Positions 36,919 through 44,170 of a stretch of 64,000 nucleotides of DNA are shown piece after piece (position 1 is the first letter of the stretch; each line of letters starts with the position of its first letter). The stretch is from contig NZ_JACSZV010000002.1 of assembly GCF_014472415.1 (NCBI RefSeq), positions 124,001-188,000 of the forward strand. The letters are read 5' to 3'. The translations under genes and the position numbers were made by a program. This DNA comes from Pseudomonas sp. N40(2020). GTDB lineage: Bacteria; Pseudomonadota; Gammaproteobacteria; Pseudomonadales; Pseudomonadaceae. The notes beneath the pieces are model-generated. The model saw nothing but the letters and a program-made list of their open reading frames with translations. It was not told the DNA's origin and did not search any database.

Positions 36919-38469
36919 ATGAAGCGCTGCCGTGTTCTCGCCCTGTTCCTGCTCGCCAGCGTCAGCTTTGGCGCGGCGGCGCTGCCGCTGACGCCCGAAG
37001 AAGCGGCGGGCAAGCGCCTGTACCGCGAAGGTCTGTCGGCCAGTGGCGAGGCGATCATGGCGCGGGTCGGCGCGGCGGATGTGTTGCTGCCGGCCACCAG
37101 CCTGCCGTGCAGTAACTGCCACGGCGCCGATGGCCTCGGCCGGCCCGAAGGCGGGGTGCGTCCGCCGGCGTTGAACTGGTCGCGGCTGACCAGCAGTTAT
37201 GGCCAGCAACAGGTCAACGGCCGCCACTATCCGGCCTACACCGACAGCAGCGTGGCGAGGGTGATTCAGCAGGGACGTGACCCCGGCAACAACCGTCTCG
37301 ACCCGAGCATGCCGCGCTTTCTGCTGTCGATGAAGGATCAGCGCAACCTCACCGCCTACCTTAAACGCCTGGCCGATGAGCGCGACCCCGGTCTCGATAC
37401 CGAGACCTTGCGCCTCGGTACGTTACTGCCCAGCCAAGGACCGTTAGCCGAGGAGGGCGCCACGGTGGCGGCGGTGCTCAACGGCAGTGTCGCGCGGATC
37501 AATCAGGCGGGCGGCATTCATGGCCGGCAGTTGCGCCTGACGGTGATCGACCCCGGCCCGGATCGCGCCAGTGCCGAACAGGCGTTGCAGCGGCTGATCG
37601 AGCAGGAACAGGTGTTCGCCCTGATCGCGCCGCTGGCGCCGGCCCTCGACAGCGCGTTGGCAACCCGTTTGGAGCAGGCCGGCGTGCCGCTGATCGGGCC
37701 GTTGTCGCTGCTCGGCTCGGTGCAGGCCAGTGCGCAGATTTTCGAACCGTTGCCCGGATTGCGCGAGCAACTGATTGCCCTGGCCGATTACGCCACGGCC
37801 AGCTTGCGCGTGCTGCAAGGGCCGACGCTGATTGCCTGTGCGGACGACCCCACGCAGACGCAAGCGGCGCAAACCCTGGGTCAGTATTTGCAGGGTCACG
37901 GCTGGCAGAACGTCCAGGTACACGTCTATGACCCGGCGGCGGATGCGCTGCCGTTGGGCTCGCGTTCAGTCTTCTATCTGGGCAGCGGCGCTGGCTTCAG
38001 TCGCCTGGCCACACGCTTGCAAAGTGCCGGGCAGGTGCCGTACCTGTTCGCCGCCTCGAGCCAGGTGGCCGGGGATCTGATGCAGGTGCCGGAAGGCTTT
38101 TCCCGGCGGGTGTTCCTCGCCTATCCGTTCGTACCGAGCGACTGGACCCAGAGCGGACGCATGGCCCTGACGTTGCTGCGCGAGCATCAAGGCCTTGGCG
38201 CTCAGCACGCAGTGCTGCAGGTCGGCGCCTACGCCTCGATGTTGCTGCTCAGCGAAGGCATGAAACAGGCCGGACGCGATGCCAGCCGCGAAAAGCTGGT
38301 GGCCGCGCTGGAAGGCCTGCACGACTTCGACACCGGTCTGACCCCGCGCCTCAATTTCGGCCCCGGACGACGCCTGGGGTTGAGCGGCGCGCATGTCGTC
38401 ACGGTGGATTTACCGGATCAGCGCTTTTATCTGGTTGCACCCTATAAACCGATTGTTGCCAGCCCCTGA
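36919..38469 (+). CDS. Cytochrome c domain fused to a periplasmic ligand-binding (ABC type) domain
   Basis: 516 residues with a signal peptide (LALFLLASVSFGAAA). An N-terminal mono-haem cytochrome c domain occupies about 25-155 (C64-SN-C67-H68, then GADGLGRPEGGVRPPALNW). From about 160 a Leu/Ile/Val-type periplasmic binding fold takes over (LRLGTLLPSQGPLAEEGATVAAVLNGSVARINQAGGIHGRQLRL). No permease is nearby, so it is probably not a transporter component but a redox or sensing protein. In an operon with MnxG it is a candidate electron acceptor or signal carrier for the oxidase; this is inference. Confidence 0.82.
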   Translation: MKRCRVLALFLLASVSFGAAALPLTPEEAAGKRLYREGLSASGEAIMARVGAADVLLPATSLPCSNCHGADGLGRPEGGVRPPALNWSRLTSSYGQQQVNGRHYPAYTDSSVARVIQQGRDPGNNRLDPSMPRFLLSMKDQRNLTAYLKRLADERDPGLDTETLRLGTLLPSQGPLAEEGATVAAVLNGSVARINQAGGIHGRQLRLTVIDPGPDRASAEQALQRLIEQEQVFALIAPLAPALDSALATRLEQAGVPLIGPLSLLGSVQASAQIFEPLPGLREQLIALADYATASLRVLQGPTLIACADDPTQTQAAQTLGQYLQGHGWQNVQVHVYDPAADALPLGSRSVFYLGSGAGFSRLATRLQSAGQVPYLFAASSQVAGDLMQVPEGFSRRVFLAYPFVPSDWTQSGRMALTLLREHQGLGAQHAVLQVGAYASMLLLSEGMKQAGRDASREKLVAALEGLHDFDTGLTPRLNFGPGRRLGLSGAHVVTVDLPDQRFYLVAPYKPIVASP

Positions 38470-38484
38470 ACGGAGGCTCTGATC

Positions 38485-39246
38485 ATGAAGCTCAGAACGT
38501 TAATGCTGTTGCTGACATGCTGGTTGCCCGTAGCCTTGGCCAACAATGGGCCAGCGGCTGCGCGGGTCAATGGCGAGGAAATCTCCGAGTTTCGCCTTGA
38601 GCGGTTCTTCGCCGAGTACCTGGAAGATCAGGGCCGCGCGGTGGCGAGCATTCGCAATCCCAAAGCCTATAAACAGCTGCGTCAGGCCGCGCTCGATGCG
38701 CTGATCGACAAAGAGCTGCTGTGGCAGGAATCGCGCAAACGTGGCGTGGTGATTGACGAGCAAAGCGTGCGCCGGCAGGTCGAACAGACTCGCACTACAA
38801 TCGGCGGCACCGAGAACTTCAACCGGCGTTTGCAGGAGGCGGGTTTCGATGAAGCCTCGTACGTCGAGTACATGCGTCGCGAACTGGCCGCGCAGCAGAT
38901 GTTCGCCGACCTGATCCGGCAGCGGTTCACCCAGACGAGGCACGTCTTGATCAAAGTCGCGCCGAACGCCGATGCCGCCACGCAGGCTCAGGCACGTCTA
39001 CGCTTAAATCAGATGCGAGCGTCTATCATCAGCGCTTCGGGGTTTGCCAGCGGTGCGGTGCGATCACCGTTTGGTTGGCATCTGATTTATTTGCAGAACC
39101 AGTTGGAGGCGAGCGATGTCCCACAATCAGAGGGGCTGGAAGCAGTCACGGGCGAGTTTGCCCGACAGCAACAGACCCAGGCTCGTCGCCAAGTGCTCGC
39201 GCAATTGCGGGCGCAGAACAGGATCGAACGAATTGACGACGATTGA
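38485..39246 (+). CDS. Exported parvulin-type peptidyl-prolyl isomerase with a shortened catalytic domain
   Basis: The 253-residue protein has a signal peptide and a SurA/PpiD-like N-terminal chaperone region (VNGEEISEFRLERFFAEYL ... ALIDKELLWQESRKRGV). The parvulin domain starts as expected (RHVLIKVAPNADAATQAQARLRLNQ) but jumps after about 25 residues to the end motif SPFGWHLIYLQ; roughly 45 residues of a normal parvulin core are absent. The frame stays open, so the protein is probably made as a chaperone without isomerase activity. It is the last gene of the mnxG unit; CGGAGG precedes its ATG. It may assist folding of MnxG or the curli subunits. Confidence 0.78.
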   Translation: MKLRTLMLLLTCWLPVALANNGPAAARVNGEEISEFRLERFFAEYLEDQGRAVASIRNPKAYKQLRQAALDALIDKELLWQESRKRGVVIDEQSVRRQVEQTRTTIGGTENFNRRLQEAGFDEASYVEYMRRELAAQQMFADLIRQRFTQTRHVLIKVAPNADAATQAQARLRLNQMRASIISASGFASGAVRSPFGWHLIYLQNQLEASDVPQSEGLEAVTGEFARQQQTQARRQVLAQLRAQNRIERIDDD

Positions 39247-39249
39247 AGG

Positions 39250-39312
39250 TTCCCCCCCATTAGTGGGGAATGGCTTCGATGCCCATTCAGGTGCTTCCCC
39301 GTTTTTGGGGAA
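39250..39312. promoter_or_regulatory. Two CCCC-N6-GGGG dyads upstream of the receiver-gsp operon
   Basis: CCCC-ATTAGT-GGGGAA at 39255-39270 and TTCCCC-GTTTTT-GGGGAA at 39295-39312 (perfect arms). They lie in the 221-base gap after the parvulin gene. The second is centred 96 bp before the -12 GC of the sigma54-like element at 39386. They could also form hairpins ending the mnxG transcript, but neither is followed by a T run. Confidence 0.6.
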
Positions 39313-39385
39313 CGGGGTACCGGGACGAGCGGGCATTGTCATGAAATTCAAGGACATGAAGACTAAAATTTACCGGCACTCAGCC

Positions 39386-39401
39386 TGGCATGAAGTGTGC
39401 G
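39386..39401 (+). promoter_or_regulatory. Candidate sigma54 promoter of the receiver-gsp-csgEFG operon
   Basis: TGGCATGAAGTGTGCG keeps GG-N10-GC and a good -24 (TGGCATG); the -12 is GTGC rather than TTGC. It lies 66 bases before the TTG start of the receiver gene. Confidence 0.6.
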
Positions 39402-39467
39402 TTACCCATGGTAAGGCGCACTCCAGCGGGTTCAGTTTTCGGACTTGCGGGTTTCAAGGAGTCGACC

Positions 39468-39998
39468 TTGGTTAACAAAGTACTGGTTGTCGAAGACGAA
39501 CAGCTGCTTGCACAGAATCTTCAGGATTATCTGTCGGCGCAGGGGCTGGACGTCCGGATTGCACATGACGGAGCGACGGGTATCGGTTCAGCCGAAACGT
39601 TTGCCCCCGACGTGTTGGTGTTCGATTACCGCTTGCCCGATATGGAAGGCTTTGAGGTGCTCGACGCGGTCCGCCAGAACAGGGCGTGTCATTTTGTGCT
39701 GATAACGGGTCACCCGACCGCTGAAGTTTGTGAGCGGGCACGGCAACTGGAAGTCAGCCACATCCTGTTCAAACCGTTTCCATTGGCGGAACTGGCCCGA
39801 GCTGTCTGCGACCTTCTGGGGTTCAAGCGCGAAGCGAAACCCGGTGCGAACCCTTCCGAGGGTTTCGTCGAACGACGCCAGAGCAGGACCGAGAGCTTCC
39901 CGTTGCAGTTGTACGATGGCAGTTGGGTGCTGGCGGATCGACGACGACAGTCGCCATCCAAGGCACCGGACGACGATCAAATGCTCACCGGGGAGTAG
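39468..39998 (+). CDS. Stand-alone receiver-domain response regulator
   Basis: 176 residues from a TTG at 39468; AAGGAG seven bases upstream decides this start. Residues 1-120 are a CheY-like receiver: acidic pair E9/D10, phospho-acceptor Asp53 in VFDYRLPD, a Thr in LITGH and a Lys in LFKPF. The remaining 55 residues are polar with no recognisable DNA-binding or output domain. It heads the Gsp/Pil-like operon, ahead of the ATPase gene, so it may act by protein contact with the secretion machinery or as a phosphate partner of the two MnxS-like kinases. Confidence 0.82.
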   Translation: MVNKVLVVEDEQLLAQNLQDYLSAQGLDVRIAHDGATGIGSAETFAPDVLVFDYRLPDMEGFEVLDAVRQNRACHFVLITGHPTAEVCERARQLEVSHILFKPFPLAELARAVCDLLGFKREAKPGANPSEGFVERRQSRTESFPLQLYDGSWVLADRRRQSPSKAPDDDQMLTGE

Positions 39999-40079
39999 TG
40001 GCGCGATCAGACGTTCCGGCATTTGCCGCCAGGGTTTGTCGCGCCGACAGGGCTTTAAGCCCCGGTTGGAGAGCAAACC

Positions 40080-41786
40080 ATGGAACGTCTGTCCGTTGTC
40101 GTCGAACCGCTGGTGGTGGAAAGCGCACCGCTACGCTTTTCCAGTGAGCAGTTGGCCCAGGCCCGGGCGCGGGCCGCCAGTTCCGGGGAACGCGTTCTTG
40201 ATGCGCTCGGCGTGCTGTGCGAACTGGCGCCGATGCCGTTCATTGATTGCCTCGGCGCCACCCTGCATTACCCGGTGCTCGACACCGACAGCCTGTTTCA
40301 ATCGACGCCGGTATTCGACCGGGTCACCCTCGCACAATGCCTCAAACGTGAATTCATCCTGCTGCGCCACAACGACGAAGTCATCGGCGTGTTTGCCGAC
40401 CCCTTTGATTCGGCGCGGCTGGCCTGGATCGACGATTGCCTGCACGGGGCGCCGCTGCATCTGGTACACGCAGACGACCTCAAGGCCTATCTGGCACGCC
40501 ACGAAGAGAGCTTCCACGCTGTCGAATCGCTGAACGCCCAGGGCGACACCCACAGCGAGATCGACACCCTGCAAAGCCTGTCGCTGACCAGCATCAGCGA
40601 AGACGCCAGCAGCGTGGTGAAGCTGGTCAACTCGACCCTCTACGACGCGCTGAAAATGCACGCCAGCGACATCCACCTCGGTACTACCGGCCACGGTCTG
40701 GTGATCAAGTACCGCATCGACGGCGTGCTCAACAACATCAGCAAAGTCCAGGGCGCCGAGTTTGCCGAACAGGTGATCTCGCGGGTCAAAGTCATGGCCG
40801 AACTGGACATCGGCGAGAAACGCGTACCGCAGGACGGTCGCTTCAAGATCGGTATCAGTGGCCGGCAGATCGACTTCCGGGTATCGATCATGCCGAGCAT
40901 CTTCGGCGAAGACGCGGTGCTGCGGGTGCTCGACAAACAGGATCTGGCCGACAAGGTCTGCGGCGTGCAACTGCAAGCGCTGGGCTTTGAAGACGAGACC
41001 CTGCGCCAGTTGCGGCGCCTCGCCGCCGAACCCTACGGCATGGTGCTGGTCACCGGCCCGACCGGCAGCGGCAAGACCACCACGCTCTACGCGATGATCA
41101 CCGAGATCAACCACGGCGTGGACAAGATCATCACCATCGAAGACCCGGTCGAATATCAGTTGCCGGGGGTGCTGCAAATCCCGGTCAACGAGAAAAAAGG
41201 CCTGACCTTCGCCCGGGGGTTGCGCTCGATCCTGCGTCATGACCCGGACAAGATCATGGTCGGCGAAATCCGCGACCCGGACACCGCGCAGATCGCCGTG
41301 CAATCGGCACTGACCGGGCACCTGGTGTTCACCACCATCCACGCCAACAACGTCTTCGACGTGATTGGCCGCTTCACCCAAATGGAAATCGACCCCTACA
41401 GCCTGGTGTCGGCGCTCAACGCGATCCTCGCCCAACGCCTGATTCGGCTGGTGTGCAGCAGTTGCAGCGCGCCGGTCAACCCGAGCGATGAAGAACTGCG
41501 CGCCTCGGGCCTCGACCCGCAGAAAGTCGACCACTACCACTTCGTTCACGGCAAAGGCTGCGGCCACTGCCGGGGCAGCGGTTATCGCGGGCGCACGGCG
41601 ATTGCCGAGTTGCTGCACCTGGACGACGAGCTGCGGCAGATGATCGTCGAGCGCCAACCCATCACCAAAATCAAAGCCCTGGCCTGTGCCCGTGGTTTGC
41701 GCCTGCTGCGCGAATCGGCGCTGGAGCTGGTGGAACAAGGTCGCACCACGCTGGAGGAGATCAATCGTGTCACTTTTATCTCGTGA
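40080..41786 (+). CDS. gspE: Secretion ATPase GspE/PilB
   Basis: The 568-residue protein has an N-terminal T2SSE_N/MshEN-like domain (about 20-150) and a hexameric ATPase. Walker A (GPTGSGKTTT) is near 326-335, the Asp box in ITIEDPVEYQLPG, Walker B in LRHDPDKIMVGEIRD, and the His box in TGHLVFTTIHANN. A tetracysteine zinc element (CSSC ... CGHC) lies near 458-500. It powers pseudopilus assembly with GspF. It follows the receiver gene by 81 bases, and its 3' end overlaps the next start by 20 bases. Confidence 0.93.
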   Translation: MERLSVVVEPLVVESAPLRFSSEQLAQARARAASSGERVLDALGVLCELAPMPFIDCLGATLHYPVLDTDSLFQSTPVFDRVTLAQCLKREFILLRHNDEVIGVFADPFDSARLAWIDDCLHGAPLHLVHADDLKAYLARHEESFHAVESLNAQGDTHSEIDTLQSLSLTSISEDASSVVKLVNSTLYDALKMHASDIHLGTTGHGLVIKYRIDGVLNNISKVQGAEFAEQVISRVKVMAELDIGEKRVPQDGRFKIGISGRQIDFRVSIMPSIFGEDAVLRVLDKQDLADKVCGVQLQALGFEDETLRQLRRLAAEPYGMVLVTGPTGSGKTTTLYAMITEINHGVDKIITIEDPVEYQLPGVLQIPVNEKKGLTFARGLRSILRHDPDKIMVGEIRDPDTAQIAVQSALTGHLVFTTIHANNVFDVIGRFTQMEIDPYSLVSALNAILAQRLIRLVCSSCSAPVNPSDEELRASGLDPQKVDHYHFVHGKGCGHCRGSGYRGRTAIAELLHLDDELRQMIVERQPITKIKALACARGLRLLRESALELVEQGRTTLEEINRVTFIS

Positions 41787-42570
41787 ACATTTTGTCGCCG
41801 TGCTCGGCGCCAGCGGTGTTGGCCTGGGGCAGCGGCGGGGCAGTGAAACCCTGTGGCTGGGCAGCGTCGGTTACATCGACGAAGGCTTCCAGAGCTACGC
41901 GGTGGCGCTGGACACCCTCGACCGTCTACTCGGTGAACACGCCCGCGCCGGTGCCGAATTGAGCGTGGTGATCTCCGGCCACTTCAGCCGTTTCTGTCTG
42001 GTGCCGTGGAGCACGCAAATCAGCAGCCCGGATGAGCTGAGGGGCTTCGCCCAACTGTGCTTCGAAGACCTGTTCGGCGTGCCGACGCAAACCTGGACTC
42101 TGGTGTTGTCTGCCGAGCCTGCCGGTTACGACCGCATCGCCAGCGCCTTGCCGCAAGACTTGCTCGATCGCCTGCGGGCACTGGTCAGCGGCCGTGGTGT
42201 GCGCCTGCGCTCGGTGCAGCCATACCTGATGACGGCGTTCAACCGTTTCGACAAAAGCCTCGACGCCGGCGACTTCCTCTTCGTGGTCGCCGAGCCGCAA
42301 CGCAGCGTGTTGCTGCTGGCCCGGGAAGGGCGTTGGGCAGGCGTGCGCTCGGCGGGTGGCAGCGACAGCGATGCAGCGCTCAGTGCCTTGATCGGTCGCG
42401 AACGGCAGTTGCAGGCGTCGACCAGCGAACGCGCCTTCAACGTTTATCTGCATGCCCCGGCGCGCCTCGATGCGCATCCGGACGTGGCCGGGGTGCAACT
42501 GCGCACCCTTGAAGACGACTCGATGACCGTGCGTGACGGCTTGTACGTCATGTCCCGGGCGGTGGCCTGA
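41767..42570 (+). CDS. PilM/GspL-like cytoplasmic platform protein
   Basis: About 267 residues from a GTG at 41767, supported by GGAGGAG upstream; it overlaps the gspE end. The sequence is weakly conserved but looks like an actin-fold PilM/MshI/GspL cytoplasmic domain (VVISGHFSRFCLVPWSTQI ... VRLRSVQPYLMTAFNRF ... FLFVVAEPQRSVLLLARE). No membrane segment is visible, which favours PilM over full GspL. The next three genes match the PilN-PilO-PilP order, so this unit follows Pil/Msh-type architecture more than classical Gsp. Confidence 0.7.
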   Translation: MSLLSREHFVAVLGASGVGLGQRRGSETLWLGSVGYIDEGFQSYAVALDTLDRLLGEHARAGAELSVVISGHFSRFCLVPWSTQISSPDELRGFAQLCFEDLFGVPTQTWTLVLSAEPAGYDRIASALPQDLLDRLRALVSGRGVRLRSVQPYLMTAFNRFDKSLDAGDFLFVVAEPQRSVLLLAREGRWAGVRSAGGSDSDAALSALIGRERQLQASTSERAFNVYLHAPARLDAHPDVAGVQLRTLEDDSMTVRDGLYVMSRAVA

Positions 42571-42571
42571 C

Positions 42572-43117
42572 ATGCGCGCCCTCAACCTCGACTTTCAGCC
42601 ACGTCCACGCTCCGGCCTGTTGGGTTGGAGCCTGCTCGGCGGTGGCGCGTTGCTGGCGCTGCTGTGTTTCGGCGTGCAACAGCACCTCGATGCCCAGGCC
42701 GAACAACAGCAAGGTCATTTGCAAACCACACAACGCCAGCTCACCGGCGACAGTGCCAGCAAAAGCACCTTGAGCCCGGCCGAAACCCGTGAGCAAGCGC
42801 AAAACCTTGCGGAAATGCGCAAGGTCTCGCAGCAACTGCGCCGCCCGTGGGAACGCCTGTTCGCCATGCTTGAGGCCATGCCCCGCGAGGACATCGCGCT
42901 GCTGACCCTGACCCCGGATGCGCGCAAGGGCCAGTTGCGCATCAGCGCCGAAGCGCGGGATCTGCCAGCGATGCTGGCTTTCCACAAGCGTCTGGAAGCC
43001 AGCGACGAGCTGTCCGACGTGTCGCTGCTGAGCCACGAAATTGTCGTCAAATCACCGGAACAACCGGTGCAATTCAACCTGTCGGCGACTTGGGAGATTG
43101 GCGATGCGAATCCCTAG
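42572..43117 (+). CDS. PilN-like inner-membrane assembly protein
   Basis: 181 residues from the ATG at 42572, one base after the preceding stop. A short cytoplasmic N-terminus (MRALNLDFQPRPRSG, similar to the PilN motif that contacts PilM) is followed by one membrane helix (WSLLGGGALLALLCFGVQQHL). A coiled coil and a ferredoxin-like periplasmic domain (LLTLTPDARKGQLRISAEARDLPAMLAFHKRL) come after it. It probably forms the alignment complex with the PilM-, PilO- and PilP-like products. Confidence 0.78.
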   Translation: MRALNLDFQPRPRSGLLGWSLLGGGALLALLCFGVQQHLDAQAEQQQGHLQTTQRQLTGDSASKSTLSPAETREQAQNLAEMRKVSQQLRRPWERLFAMLEAMPREDIALLTLTPDARKGQLRISAEARDLPAMLAFHKRLEASDELSDVSLLSHEIVVKSPEQPVQFNLSATWEIGDANP

Positions 43118-43652
43118 ACTGATCGTCCACGAATACCTGCAAGGCCTTGGCCTGCCGGGTCTGGCCGGGCTGGCGCTGTTGTTGATCGCGCTGATCTGGG
43201 CACTGGGCGGCTTGCTGCCGGGCTGGCAATCGTTGCAGCACCTGAACCAGCAGACTCAGGAAGCCAGCGAGTATCTGGCCAAGGTGGAGGACGGCAGCAT
43301 CGCGCCGCCGGTGGTGCCACAGCGTCAGCTCGACGATTTCCGCAACAAGCTGCCGGCGCAGCCGCAAGCCACCGTGGCCATCGACCGCATCTACGCGCTC
43401 GCCGCCCAGGAACACATCACCCTGGCACGCGGCGAATACGCCCTCGGCGTCGATCCGAAAACCCATCTGGCGCGCTACCAGATTCTGCTGCCGGTACGCG
43501 GCAGCTATCCGCAACTGCGCCGCTTCCTGCACGCCTTGCTCGGCCAGTTGCCGGCGGTGGTGGTGGAAGACGTCGAGTTTCAACGCAAGAAGATTGGCGA
43601 CACCGACCTCAACGGCCGGATCCGTATGACCCTTTACCTGTCGAGGTCGTGA
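43104..43652 (+). CDS. PilO/GspM-like inner-membrane assembly protein
   Basis: 182 residues from the ATG at 43104, overlapping the PilN-like gene by 14 bases. It has one N-terminal membrane segment (LPGLAGLALLLIALIWALGGLL), a coiled-coil stretch (WQSLQHLNQQTQEASEYLAKVEDG) and a small alpha/beta domain (YQILLPVRGSYPQLRRFLHALL). Size and order fit PilO or GspM, partner of PilN/GspL. The stop overlaps the next start (TGATG). Confidence 0.78.
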   Translation: MRIPRLIVHEYLQGLGLPGLAGLALLLIALIWALGGLLPGWQSLQHLNQQTQEASEYLAKVEDGSIAPPVVPQRQLDDFRNKLPAQPQATVAIDRIYALAAQEHITLARGEYALGVDPKTHLARYQILLPVRGSYPQLRRFLHALLGQLPAVVVEDVEFQRKKIGDTDLNGRIRMTLYLSRS

Positions 43653-44170
43653 TGAATACCAAGCGCGTGACAGGTTGGGTGGCGTTCTTCGGCGTGGCGG
43701 CGGCGCTGGCCTGGTTGCCGGAATTTCTCTCGCCGAGCAAAGACGCCGATTCGGCTGAAGTGGCCGTAGCGACGCCTGCAAAAAGCGCCAGCCGTGGTGC
43801 GTTGCCGGCCAGCAGCGGCAAAGTCAAAGCGGCGCCGATCAAGGACTTGAGCCCGGCCGGTGATCTGTTCGCCACCAAGAGCTGGAAGGCCGCGCCAACC
43901 CTGGCCACGGTCACTGAACAAGCGATTACGCCAACCCCGGTGGTGCCTGCCCCGAGCCTGCCACCGGTGCCGTTTCAGTTCGTCGGCAAGCTGCATGACC
44001 GCAGCGACCTGCAAGTTTTTTTGCAGAGCGGCGAAAAGATCTACGTCGTGCGCAACGGGGATGTGATCGACGACACCTGGAAGATCACCGGCATTTCCGA
44101 ACTGGAATTGAGTCTGGTCTACCTGCCTTTGCATTTGTCGCAGACCTTGTCTGTGGGGAGTACGCAATGA
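43652..44170 (+). CDS. PilP/GspC-like periplasmic linker
   Basis: 172 residues from the ATG at 43652, overlapping the PilO-like stop. One membrane anchor (GWVAFFGVAAALAWL) is followed by a long Ala/Pro/Lys-rich linker and a C-terminal HR/PilP-like beta domain (PFQFVGKLHDRSDLQVFLQSGEKIYVVRNGDVI). Such proteins bridge the inner-membrane platform and the secretin. The stop overlaps the secretin start by four bases. Confidence 0.78.
   Translation: MNTKRVTGWVAFFGVAAALAWLPEFLSPSKDADSAEVAVATPAKSASRGALPASSGKVKAAPIKDLSPAGDLFATKSWKAAPTLATVTEQAITPTPVVPAPSLPPVPFQFVGKLHDRSDLQVFLQSGEKIYVVRNGDVIDDTWKITGISELELSLVYLPLHLSQTLSVGSTQ

Noticed and set aside
40131..41738. Long minus-strand frame opposite gspE, and another opposite the amidohydrolase (18251-20029)
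   Set aside because: Both are antisense shadows of well-supported genes.
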